Part shown: positions 25,710 to 33,132 of the stretch, piece by piece
Layout of the letters: each line of letters starts with the position of its first letter
Numbering within the stretch: the stretch's first letter is position 1
Source: Flavobacterium cheongpyeongense
GTDB taxonomy: Bacteria > Bacteroidota > Bacteroidia > Flavobacteriales > Flavobacteriaceae
DNA: 64,000 bases
Reading direction: 5' to 3'
Assembly: GCF_003202435.1 (NCBI RefSeq)
Contig: NZ_QJHK01000021.1
Span: 1-64,000 of the forward strand
The notes under the pieces: generated by a model
Told to the model about the DNA's origin: nothing
Databases searched by the model: none
The model's input: the letters and a program-made list of their open reading frames with translations, nothing else
Translations under genes and position numbers: made by a program

Positions 25710-27989
25710 TTAATTAATGCTTGCTTTAAACATTTTTAATTCAACCCAGGTAAATTCCTCACCATACTTTTCTTTTAAACCGTTCAAAGATTCTTCCTGA
25801 TAGGATTGAAAAGCTTCTTTTAATGCTAAAATTTTATCATAAGGGAGCACATCAGAAATCTCTATTTTCTTTGCCTGAATTAGCTTAATCAAATGCGTTT
25901 CGACAGTTTGAACTGTAAGTGTCCGTAAGCGGGCTATATCTTTAACAGAATGCTTCTGAATCCATAAATCATATGTTTCCTCTACAGTGGTTTTTTTGTT
26001 TGTTTTAGGGTTGATTTTGTCGATTTTTGCTGATGTATAACGAACGACCGGTTCATCGTCCTTAAAAATATCGGTAGAGGTCATTTTATAATCTTCACGA
26101 ATCTTATCAAGCTTATTTATCTTAAAGTTTTTTATTGCTGATGATGAAAGCTTTTCTTTACAGATGGTTTCTCCTGAAACAACAATTTCAATGAGTAATT
26201 TAGCTTTCATGAGACGCAAAACGGCTTTCGTCTGCAAATCTTCCAGGATTGCTAATTCTTCGTAATATTCTTTTACTTTTTTAAATTTCTGGATTTCAGC
26301 CATTTTCATCAGAAGATCGGTTACTAATTTATCCATTGGATTAAAGAAATAATCATATGCAGCTTCTACTCTTTCCTTAACAAAAAATAAATCGACCGTT
26401 TCCTTATTAAAAATCTTATTCAGCTGATTAATAAATTTCTGTGCCGGATCAATAAGCATGTCAATCGCTTCTAATCGTTTTTGCGCCCAAATAGCATGCT
26501 TTGATTTTTCTGAAGCGACGGCATTTTCGTTATAACTAAAACGATGATTTCGCCACTCCTGAGCCAGATCTGCCCAATTAAAACTGTTAATCAAATAGTT
26601 ATGTATAAATTTTTTGGTTTCGAAATGTAAAGATTTTTTGAGAGTATCATCTGTTGCTTTGTTTAGGGCATAATCCATTACATCCTGATCGTTAGAGATC
26701 CCGTTCATTTGCATCTGTGAAAGCAGAATAAGACCGTTTAAGGAACGCAAACGCGATAATGCTACATATGCTTGTCCAGGAAGAAAAACTTGCGATACAT
26801 CGAGTGCTGCTTTATCAAAAGTTAGTCCCTGGCTTTTATGTACCGTAATTGCCCAGGCCAATTTTAAAGGATAATGTGCAAAAGTACCCAAAACTTCCTC
26901 TTCTATCTCTTTGGTGAGTTCGTTTACTTTGTACCGAATGTTTTTCCACTCGTATTTTTCAACTTCGATTGTTTTATTTTCTTCAGGAAAATGAACGAAG
27001 ATTTCTTCAGGGGAAAGGGATTTAATAATACCCATTTTTCCATTAAAATAACGTTTTTCAAAAGATAAATCATTTTTAACGAACATGACCTGTGCACCTA
27101 CTTTCAGTTTTAGATTTTCTTCTACAGGGAAAATTTTCTCAGGAAAATCACTAACAATAAATGGCTGATAAGTGTATTCATTTCCTGCTAAATCGTTTAT
27201 TGACTGTTCATTAATAGAATCAGCTTTGGCATTATGTGTGGTTAAAGTAATATAGCCGGGATTATTTTTTAAGTCAAAATCTGGCTTTACATATTGATTC
27301 AGGAACTGAACATCCTGCGAAGAAATCTGATTGTTACGCAGATTGTTCAAAACCGAAATAAAATCATCATCGGTCTGACGGTAAATCTTGGATAATTCAA
27401 TGTATAATGGTGGATACTGCTGAATTACATGTGAATGAAAAAAGAATTTTCCTTTGTAGTAATTTCGTAATGTTCGCCATTCTTCATCACGGATTACGGG
27501 TGGCAACTGCAATAAATCACCAATAAAAAGCACCTGAACACCTCCAAAAGCCTTCGAATTTCTGCGAACAGTCTGCATCATAAAGTCAATTGCATCAAGC
27601 AGATCAGCGCGAAGCATACTCACTTCATCAATAATAAGCAACTCCATATTTTTGATTACATTACGCTTCAAATTATTCATTTTGAAGTGTCTGCGCAAGG
27701 TTTCTTTATTCTCAAATTTCACAGTATCAGTAAACTGTGGATTGACATCGTAAGACGGAATAAAAGCTGAAAAAGGCAACTGAAACATCGAATGAATGGT
27801 TACTCCCCCAGCATTTAAGGCTGCAATGCCTGTAGGTGCCACAACTACAGTATTTTTGTGGGTTGTAGCTATAATTTCTCGCAATAGCGTAGTCTTTCCC
27901 GTACCAGCTTTTCCGGTAAGAAATATCGATTTTTGCGTTTGATTGATAAATTGTAAAGTGTAAGCAGCTGCTTCTGAAACGTTTTGCAT
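25710..27989 (-). CDS. Pif1-type helicase with C-terminal helix-turn-helix
   Basis: This is a 759-residue superfamily 1B DNA helicase. Walker A is LTGKAGTGKTTLLREI (about 24-39), Walker B is LLIIDEVSMLRADLLDAIDF, motif III is VLFIGDLLQLPPV, and the RecD/Pif1 C-terminal motif is WAITVHKSQGLTFDKAALDVS with YVALSRLRSL. The last 250 residues contain lysine-rich helices and an RQC/HTH-like end (DLWIQKHSVKDIARLRTLTVQTVETHLIKLI), typical of the long Bacteroidetes form. It probably acts in replication-fork or G-quadruplex processing. It is transcribed alone. Confidence 0.87.
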   Translation of the reverse strand: MQNVSEAAAYTLQFINQTQKSIFLTGKAGTGKTTLLREIIATTHKNTVVVAPTGIAALNAGGVTIHSMFQLPFSAFIPSYDVNPQFTDTVKFENKETLRRHFKMNNLKRNVIKNMELLIIDEVSMLRADLLDAIDFMMQTVRRNSKAFGGVQVLFIGDLLQLPPVIRDEEWRTLRNYYKGKFFFHSHVIQQYPPLYIELSKIYRQTDDDFISVLNNLRNNQISSQDVQFLNQYVKPDFDLKNNPGYITLTTHNAKADSINEQSINDLAGNEYTYQPFIVSDFPEKIFPVEENLKLKVGAQVMFVKNDLSFEKRYFNGKMGIIKSLSPEEIFVHFPEENKTIEVEKYEWKNIRYKVNELTKEIEEEVLGTFAHYPLKLAWAITVHKSQGLTFDKAALDVSQVFLPGQAYVALSRLRSLNGLILLSQMQMNGISNDQDVMDYALNKATDDTLKKSLHFETKKFIHNYLINSFNWADLAQEWRNHRFSYNENAVASEKSKHAIWAQKRLEAIDMLIDPAQKFINQLNKIFNKETVDLFFVKERVEAAYDYFFNPMDKLVTDLLMKMAEIQKFKKVKEYYEELAILEDLQTKAVLRLMKAKLLIEIVVSGETICKEKLSSSAIKNFKINKLDKIREDYKMTSTDIFKDDEPVVRYTSAKIDKINPKTNKKTTVEETYDLWIQKHSVKDIARLRTLTVQTVETHLIKLIQAKKIEISDVLPYDKILALKEAFQSYQEESLNGLKEKYGEEFTWVELKMFKASIN

Positions 27990-28034
27990 TGGGCGTATAT
28001 TGAAAACTAAAAGTATCGCATTTTTATAAATAAA

Positions 28035-28067
28035 AAAACCTAAATCTGTTAATTAGATTTAGGTTTT
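28035..28067 (-). terminator. Terminator of the Skp-like gene
   Basis: The 13-bp stem AAAACCTAAATCT / AGATTTAGGTTTT with a 7-base loop is followed on the minus strand by a T-run, 25 bp after the stop at 28092. Confidence 0.87.
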
Positions 28068-28091
28068 AAAATAGTCCCTTAATTTTGGTTA

Positions 28092-28655
28092 TTATTTTTT
28101 GGTTTCTTCTTTAGTTTCAGCTTTTGGCTCAGCTTTATATTTCTCATTTAAAGCTTTGATAATTTCTTTTGTGATATCGTATTTATCTTCAGCATATAAA
28201 ACTGTTGCAGCATCACCTGTTCCATAAATATAAGAATATCCGTTTTTCTTGCCGTACTCTTTGATGAATTTTTTCACACCGCTTACAAGAGAGTCCATCT
28301 CAACTCCGCTTTCTTGCTGTAACTGCTGTGCTAATTGCTGTTGAGCATAACCTAATTGTTGTTCTCTTTTTTGTAATTCCGCTCCTCTTTGTTGCGCCCA
28401 GGCCTGACCATTAGCTTGTGCCTGACTTTGAAAATTAGCAGCATCTTGTTTAAAACGGTTTATCTCAGCTTGCAGTTGTCTCCCTTTTTCTTCTGATTGT
28501 GCTTTGTATTTTGCTTCAAGGTCTTTTGCTTCAGTGTACTCTTTCATCAAAACCGAAGTATCTACGTAAGCTGTTTTTACTTCCTTTACTTCAGCTGTTT
28601 TTTCACATGAAACAACTAAAACCGAAAGTGCGATAATTACTAATGCTTTTTTCAT
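28092..28655 (-). CDS. OmpH/Skp-family periplasmic chaperone-like lipoprotein
   Basis: This 187-residue protein begins MKKALVIIALSVLVVSCEK, a lipoprotein signal with Cys17. The mature protein is the Skp/OmpH plan: short beta strands flanking a long coiled coil (AEINRFKQDAANFQSQAQANGQAWAQQRGAEL ... AQQQLAQQLQQE), then GYSYIYGTGDAATVLYAEDKYDIT. Skp proteins hold outer-membrane proteins in transit. I chose the ATG at 28655 over 28691 because it gives the proper signal peptide and follows the promoter at 28689-28696. The C-terminal Lys/Glu-rich tail is low-complexity. Confidence 0.85.
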   Translation of the reverse strand: MKKALVIIALSVLVVSCEKTAEVKEVKTAYVDTSVLMKEYTEAKDLEAKYKAQSEEKGRQLQAEINRFKQDAANFQSQAQANGQAWAQQRGAELQKREQQLGYAQQQLAQQLQQESGVEMDSLVSGVKKFIKEYGKKNGYSYIYGTGDAATVLYAEDKYDITKEIIKALNEKYKAEPKAETKEETKK

Positions 28656-28688
28656 TTTCTGAATTTCTATTTTTTTATGTATGAAAGA

Positions 28689-28696
28689 CAAAAATA
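28689..28696 (-). promoter_or_regulatory. TAnnTTTG element of the Skp-like gene
   Basis: TATTTTTG on the minus strand, 33 bp before the ATG at 28655. No TTTG -33 element is clear. Confidence 0.5.
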
Positions 28697-28900
28697 TAAA
28701 AAAATAAATAGCATCGACATAAAGTTTAAAAAATGGGCTATTTTTATGATATTAGTTTTAATTATCATAGCATAATTCATTATAACCTAACCTTATTAAA
28801 ACTGACTTTTACAGCGCTTTTTAGAGCTGTTTTCTAAAAAAAGATAACGTTTGTCTTCGGTTATAGGAAAATATTGTCTTAAATAAGCTTAAAACACGTT

Positions 28901-29749
28901 TTACTTGTTTTTTAGGACATAAATGTGGGATGAATACTCTTTTGTTGACGATGCTTTTAAATTTGATTGTAAACCGATAAAAAATGCTTTTATAAAATTC
29001 ATTTTTCCGGTTTTGTATTTTTCCGATAATAAACTCACATAAAAAGAATCAAATTTCATCGGAAGCACTTTTTCTAATTTCATGTCCACTTTTTGAAAAA
29101 GAGATTTTATGGCTTTTTTTGAAAAATGCCAAAAATGAATGGGTACATCAAAAGCTGCCCAAAATTCTCCGTAATGTTTTGCATCGAAGGATTTGAAATT
29201 TGGAACCGCAACAATTAATGTTCCAGTTGGCTTCAATAAACGTTTCAATTCCTGGATTTGAAATTCTAAATTTGGAACGTGTTCCAAAACGTGCCACATC
29301 GTAATCACGTCAAAAGAATTATTTTCGAGTTCGCTGATTTCTTCTATAAAAAAAATTCCTTTTTTCTTTGCAATTTCTTTTGCACGATCGCTTGGTTCTA
29401 CTCCAACAGTTTCCCAGCCATTATTTTTTGCAGTTAATAAAAAATCTCCGGTTCCGGCACCAATGTCTAAAATTTTTCCTTTTTGAGATTGCTCGGAATT
29501 AATCAAATTCAGTTTATTTTTTAAAGCGATGTTTTTTACAAAATGATAGGCTTTTTCAAAAACAGAACGTTTGTTGTCTGTATGCGAAATATAATCATCG
29601 CTTTCGTAATATCTTCCCAAATTTTCTAAATCAGGCTGCGGAAATGTAATCAGCATATCCAGATTTTCATCATAATACAAATCGAAAATTTCTTTTGAAA
29701 CAGAATGGTCTTTTACAGTAAGAAAATGTTTTTTGTTTAAAACGTCCAT
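28901..29749 (-). CDS. Class I SAM-dependent methyltransferase
   Basis: This 282-residue protein has the SAM-binding motif ILDIGAGTGDFLLTAKNNGWETVGVEPS (about 93-120), then FDVITMWHVLEHVPNLEFQIQELKRLLKPTGTLIVAVPN. This is the Methyltransf_23 type common near envelope-glycan genes. The first 60 residues (LYYDENLDMLITFPQPDLENLGRYYESDDYISH) are typical of a group in which the N-terminus senses a modified acceptor. The substrate is unknown. It is a single gene, followed by 245 bp without features. Confidence 0.83.
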   Translation of the reverse strand: MDVLNKKHFLTVKDHSVSKEIFDLYYDENLDMLITFPQPDLENLGRYYESDDYISHTDNKRSVFEKAYHFVKNIALKNKLNLINSEQSQKGKILDIGAGTGDFLLTAKNNGWETVGVEPSDRAKEIAKKKGIFFIEEISELENNSFDVITMWHVLEHVPNLEFQIQELKRLLKPTGTLIVAVPNFKSFDAKHYGEFWAAFDVPIHFWHFSKKAIKSLFQKVDMKLEKVLPMKFDSFYVSLLSEKYKTGKMNFIKAFFIGLQSNLKASSTKEYSSHIYVLKNK

Positions 29750-29787
29750 TTTTTAATTCTATTTATTTTTTTGGTTTATTGTATAAC

Positions 29788-29823
29788 AAATCCTAAAAAC
29801 GAAAATTTTCATTTTTAGGATTT
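29788..29823. terminator. Bidirectional hairpin upstream of the methyltransferase gene
   Basis: The 12-bp arms AAATCCTAAAAA / TTTTTAGGATTT enclose a loop that is itself palindromic (GAAAATTTTC). A T-rich stretch follows on the plus strand. It may end read-through from mnmG or isolate the methyltransferase promoter. Confidence 0.5.
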
Positions 29824-30306
29824 CCTTTTTTATAATTCTTTTTTCTTCCAATTTATTTTGACAGCTGAAATTATTCCTTTTTTCAATTCTGATATCTGAA
29901 AAATTTCAATGTCCTTTTTGATAAAAAAAAAGGTGATTTATAATTTTCAGCATTTTGCTTTTTATCATCTTTATGATCGATACACCATCCGTTTAAATCA
30001 GCAAAATTGTTTTTTTTCATTCAGCAAAAAAAGTTCCATTACCTTTTCCTTGAAATTGATTTTCGATCATAAATCCGAACCAGTTTTCTTTCTTTCTAAA
30101 AAAAGTAAATATCCAGCCTTTTATTTCATTTTTTTGATCAGCTAAAAAATGTTTCTAATCAGATAAACTTTCTAAATACATTTCAAAATGCTAAAAAGTT
30201 TTTGAACGAAATTGCAACAGATATTCAGTATTGCGAAGCTAACAGATAATCGTCTTTTCACTTTCAGACAAAATACTTTCTGTACAATATTCATAATTTC
30301 AGAAAT

Positions 30307-30322
30307 GGTTTCACGTGGAACA
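30307..30322. other. parS-like site 1
   Basis: GGTTTCACGTGGAACA; intact CACGTG core, two differences from TGTTNCACGTGAAACA. It lies downstream of mnmG. Confidence 0.6.
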
Positions 30323-30329
30323 TTTTAAT

Positions 30330-30421
30330 TTGTTTCAGATTTCAAGTTTCAGATTTCAAGTTTCAGGTTTCAAGTTTCAAGTTTCAGGTTTAAGTTTAAC
30401 GTGGAACTTGAAACCTGAAAC
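30330..30421. repeat. Iterated GTTTCAG/GTTTCAAG words forming an inverted repeat
   Basis: At least six tandem variants of TTTCAGATTTCAAG and TTTCAGGTTTCAAG are followed by the complementary CTTGAAACCTGAAAC (30407-30421). The right part (30381-30396 with 30405-30421) can form a hairpin next to the mnmG stop, with the degenerate parS-like site in its loop. It could serve as the mnmG terminator. The same words occur near 32362 and at 44747-44809. Confidence 0.6.
30393..30408. other. parS-like site 2 (degenerate)
   Basis: AGTTTAACGTGGAACT has the central C-to-A change seen also at 25680. It sits in the loop of the hairpin just downstream of mnmG. Confidence 0.35.
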
Positions 30422-30426
30422 AAAAA

Positions 30427-32298
30427 TTATCTTCCCATATAAATCAAAAGTACGGAAATATCACTTGGTGAAACTCCACTGATTCTTGATGCCTGAGAAA
30501 TTGTAATCGGACGAATTTTACTTAATTTTTGTTTCGCTTCGATTGACATGGATTTAATTTTATTGTAATCAAAATTTTCAGGAATTTTTACCTCCTCAAG
30601 TCTTGTTAATTTATCTGCGTTGTTTCTTTCTTTTTCGATGTAACCAGAATATTTAACCTGGATTTCTGCTTGTTCTAAAATTTCCTGATCCAGATTATTT
30701 TCAGAAACATACTCTTTTACTTTTTCAAATTTCAGCATATCCTCCAAATCAATCTGCGGACGGGAAAACACTTTAAACATTTTATCACCTTGCGTAATTG
30801 GAGCTGTTTCTTTCGCTTCTAAAATCGGATTTGTTTCTGCAATCGATACACTTGTTTCTTTAAAAAACTGAACCATCTTTTCAGACTCATTCAATTTCTT
30901 TTCCATTCTACGCAAGCGAGCTTCAGAAGCTAAACCAATTTCATACGACATTGGCGTTAATCTGAAATCGGCATTATCTTGTCGCAACAATGTTCTATAT
31001 TCAGCTCTCGATGTAAACATACGATAAGGCTCTTCTGTCCCTTTGGTAATTAAGTCGTCTATTAAAACTCCAATATAAGCTTCATCTCGTTTTAAAATTA
31101 ATGGTGCTTTTTCATGCACTTTTAAATGCGCATTTATTCCGGCCATTAAACCTTGCGATGCTGCTTCTTCATATCCTGTTGTTCCGTTTATCTGTCCGGC
31201 AAAATACAAGCCTTCTATCAACTTTGTTTCTAAAGTATGTTTCAATTGTGTAGGAGGAAAATAATCATATTCAATTGCATAACCGGGACGAAGGAATTTC
31301 ACATTCTCAAAACCGGCAACAGAACGCAATGCTTTAAATTGAATATCTTCAGGAAGTGAAGTTGAAAATCCGTTTACATAAACCTCACATGTTTTCCATC
31401 CTTCTGGTTCTACAAACAACTGATGTCTTTCTTTATCTGCAAAACGATTTATCTTATCTTCTATTGAAGGGCAATATCTTGGTCCTAAACTTTTGATTCT
31501 TCCGTTGAACATTGGAGAACGATCAAATCCTGATCTCAAAATATCGTGAACATCCAAAGACGTGTATGTCATGTGACAAGATCTTTGTTCGGTCAATGGA
31601 ACGGTCAAATCAGAATACGAAAACTTATCTGGTTTCGCATCTCCTTTTTCTTCATTCATTTTAGAATAATCCAAAGAACGTCCATCAACTCTGGGCGGTG
31701 TTCCTGTTTTCATTCTTCCAGATTCAAAACCTGCTGCAACCAAATCTTCGGTAATTCCGAAAGCGGCACTTTCGCCCGCTCTTCCTCCACCGAATTGTTT
31801 GTCTCCAATATGAATCAATCCGTTCAAAAAAGTTCCGTTTGTCAGGACAACAGATTTCGAACGAATCTCAACTCCAAGCGAAGTTCTGATTCCTTTTATT
31901 TTTCCGTTCTCTATAATCAAACCTTTTACCATCTCTTGGTAAAAATCAAGATTAGGAGTTCCCTCCAACATCATTCTCCATTCTTCAGCAAAACGCATAC
32001 GGTCACTTTGAACTCTTGGCGACCACATCGCAGGTCCTTTTGATTTATTCAGCATTTTAAACTGGATCGCTGTTCTGTCTGAAACAATTCCGGAGTAACC
32101 TCCAAGCGCATCAATCTCACGAACGATCTGTCCTTTTGCAATTCCTCCCATCGCTGGGTTACAAGACATCTGTGCAATGTTCTGCAAACTCATTGTAACC
32201 AATAAAGTTTTTGATCCCAAATTTGCAGCCGCAGCTGCAGCTTCAGATCCTGCATGGCCGGCACCGACCACAATAACATCGTATTCTTCTAAAAACAT
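30427..32298 (-). CDS. mnmG: tRNA uridine-5-carboxymethylaminomethyl modification enzyme MnmG (GidA)
   Basis: This 623-residue FAD enzyme works with MnmE to modify the wobble uridine of several tRNAs. The FAD-binding motif is VVGAGHAGSEAAAAAANLG (about 11-29). Family blocks include MSCNPAMGGIAKGQIVREIDALGG, GTFLNGLIHIGDKQFGGGRAGE, TGTPPRVDGRSLDYSK, GQINGTTGYEEAASQGLMAGINAH and the C-terminal RPITISQASRISGVSPSDISVLLIYMGR. Length is normal. The gene is flanked on both sides by parS-like sites, a setting that recalls the old gidA-near-origin arrangement. Confidence 0.97.
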   Translation of the reverse strand: MFLEEYDVIVVGAGHAGSEAAAAAANLGSKTLLVTMSLQNIAQMSCNPAMGGIAKGQIVREIDALGGYSGIVSDRTAIQFKMLNKSKGPAMWSPRVQSDRMRFAEEWRMMLEGTPNLDFYQEMVKGLIIENGKIKGIRTSLGVEIRSKSVVLTNGTFLNGLIHIGDKQFGGGRAGESAAFGITEDLVAAGFESGRMKTGTPPRVDGRSLDYSKMNEEKGDAKPDKFSYSDLTVPLTEQRSCHMTYTSLDVHDILRSGFDRSPMFNGRIKSLGPRYCPSIEDKINRFADKERHQLFVEPEGWKTCEVYVNGFSTSLPEDIQFKALRSVAGFENVKFLRPGYAIEYDYFPPTQLKHTLETKLIEGLYFAGQINGTTGYEEAASQGLMAGINAHLKVHEKAPLILKRDEAYIGVLIDDLITKGTEEPYRMFTSRAEYRTLLRQDNADFRLTPMSYEIGLASEARLRRMEKKLNESEKMVQFFKETSVSIAETNPILEAKETAPITQGDKMFKVFSRPQIDLEDMLKFEKVKEYVSENNLDQEILEQAEIQVKYSGYIEKERNNADKLTRLEEVKIPENFDYNKIKSMSIEAKQKLSKIRPITISQASRISGVSPSDISVLLIYMGR

Positions 32299-32390
32299 TT
32301 TGTTTTATTATTCTCTGGAAACCGGTTAAGTCAGTTCTCAGAATTAACATTCTTTATCTTGTTTCAGGTTTCAAATTTACCCCTGAACTA

Positions 32391-32406
32391 TGTTCCACGT
32401 GAAACA
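32391..32406. other. parS site 3 (exact consensus)
   Basis: TGTTCCACGTGAAACA matches the ParB-binding consensus TGTTNCACGTGAAACA at every position. Confidence 0.85.
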
Positions 32407-32457
32407 TATATTTTATCTCCATTATTTACGTTTCATCTATTCGGTAAACCTGAGACA

Positions 32458-32473
32458 TGTTCCACGTGAAACA
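32458..32473. other. parS site 4 (exact consensus)
   Basis: TGTTCCACGTGAAACA, the same sequence and orientation as site 3, 67 bp away. Confidence 0.85.
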
Positions 32474-32512
32474 TTTTTATTACTTTCTGATTTACTAACT
32501 ACGAATTAAAAC

Positions 32513-32528
32513 TGTTTCACGTGGAACA
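32513..32528. other. parS site 5
   Basis: TGTTTCACGTGGAACA; this is the reverse complement of TGTTCCACGTGAAACA, so it is an exact site in the other orientation. Confidence 0.85.
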
Positions 32529-32568
32529 ACAAACTAATTAAGTCTTAAACTTGAAACAAACTTTTTTA

Positions 32569-32584
32569 TGTTCCACGTGGAACG
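32569..32584. other. parS site 6
   Basis: TGTTCCACGTGGAACG; symmetric core, with two differences from the consensus. Confidence 0.75.
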
Positions 32585-32663
32585 AACACAATAAAAACCT
32601 AAAATTTAAAAAAACATTCCATATAGAAGTTGATAAACGTAATGGCTTAAAATTTTAAAAACA

Positions 32664-32679
32664 TGTTTCACGTGGAACA
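32664..32679. other. parS site 7
   Basis: TGTTTCACGTGGAACA, identical to site 5. Confidence 0.85.
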
Positions 32680-32712
32680 TATAAGTTCTAAATTTTAAAA
32701 GAGATGTTTAAG

Positions 32713-33132
32713 TTATAGTTCCACGTGGAACATTGCTATCTTTTCATCTTCTTTAGAACGCATCAACTCTGCATCCTTATCTGTTTTATCTTTATATCCG
32801 CAATAATGTAATATACCATGAGCTAAAACTCGTTTTAATTCTTCATCAAAAGAAACATTAAAATCCTTTGCATTATCTTCTACTCTTTCTATAGAAATAA
32901 AAATATCTCCGTTTAATTCGTTTCCAACTGTATAATCAAAACTAATGATATCTGTCAATGTATCGTGATTCAGATATTCAACATTGATCTTATGAAGATA
33001 TTCATCATCACAAAAAATGTAATTTATCTCTCCTTCGTTTTTCTTTTCAGAAACAATTACAGCGCTCAACCAATCAGTAAAGGCTTCTTCGTTTTCTAAA
33101 TTAAAATCTGTTTCGTAATTAAAATTGATCAT
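32713..33132 (-). CDS. ybeY: Endoribonuclease YbeY (rRNA maturation)
   Basis: This 139-residue zinc-dependent endoribonuclease matures 16S rRNA ends and helps ribosome quality control. The metal motif is LAHGILHYCGYKDKTD with His105 and His109. The third His of the usual HxxxHxxxxxH pattern is replaced, and Asp115 may serve instead. TLTDIISFDY is the other family signature. The start overlaps the stop of the DUF4175 gene (ATGA), so the two are translationally coupled. The final codons embed parS site 8. Confidence 0.93.
   Translation of the reverse strand: MINFNYETDFNLENEEAFTDWLSAVIVSEKKNEGEINYIFCDDEYLHKINVEYLNHDTLTDIISFDYTVGNELNGDIFISIERVEDNAKDFNVSFDEELKRVLAHGILHYCGYKDKTDKDAELMRSKEDEKIAMFHVEL
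32717..32732. other. parS site 8, inside the 3' end of ybeY
   Basis: AGTTCCACGTGGAACA on the plus strand encodes, on the minus strand, the last YbeY residues MFHVEL. The palindrome core and the reading frame coincide. Confidence 0.75.

Larger units (their letters stand above)
29750..30426. other. 677-bp intergenic region with hairpin, iterated repeats and parS-like sites
   Basis: The part nearest mnmG carries the iterated GTTTCAG/GTTTCAAG words and two parS-like sites. A strong hairpin lies at 29788-29823. The middle (about 29830-30300) is featureless AT-rich DNA. A 78-codon open frame at 29909 lacks coding character. Confidence 0.6.
32299..32712. other. 414-bp intergenic region carrying a parS cluster
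   Basis: Between mnmG and ybeY, five parS-like palindromes are spaced 55-95 bp apart, with a sixth in the end of ybeY. The DNA between them is AT-rich and shows no gene. Confidence 0.75.

Noticed and set aside
29909..30145. 78-codon frame on the plus strand in the mnmG-downstream gap
   Set aside because: Phe/Lys-rich translation typical of AT-rich non-coding DNA, no start context, no family.
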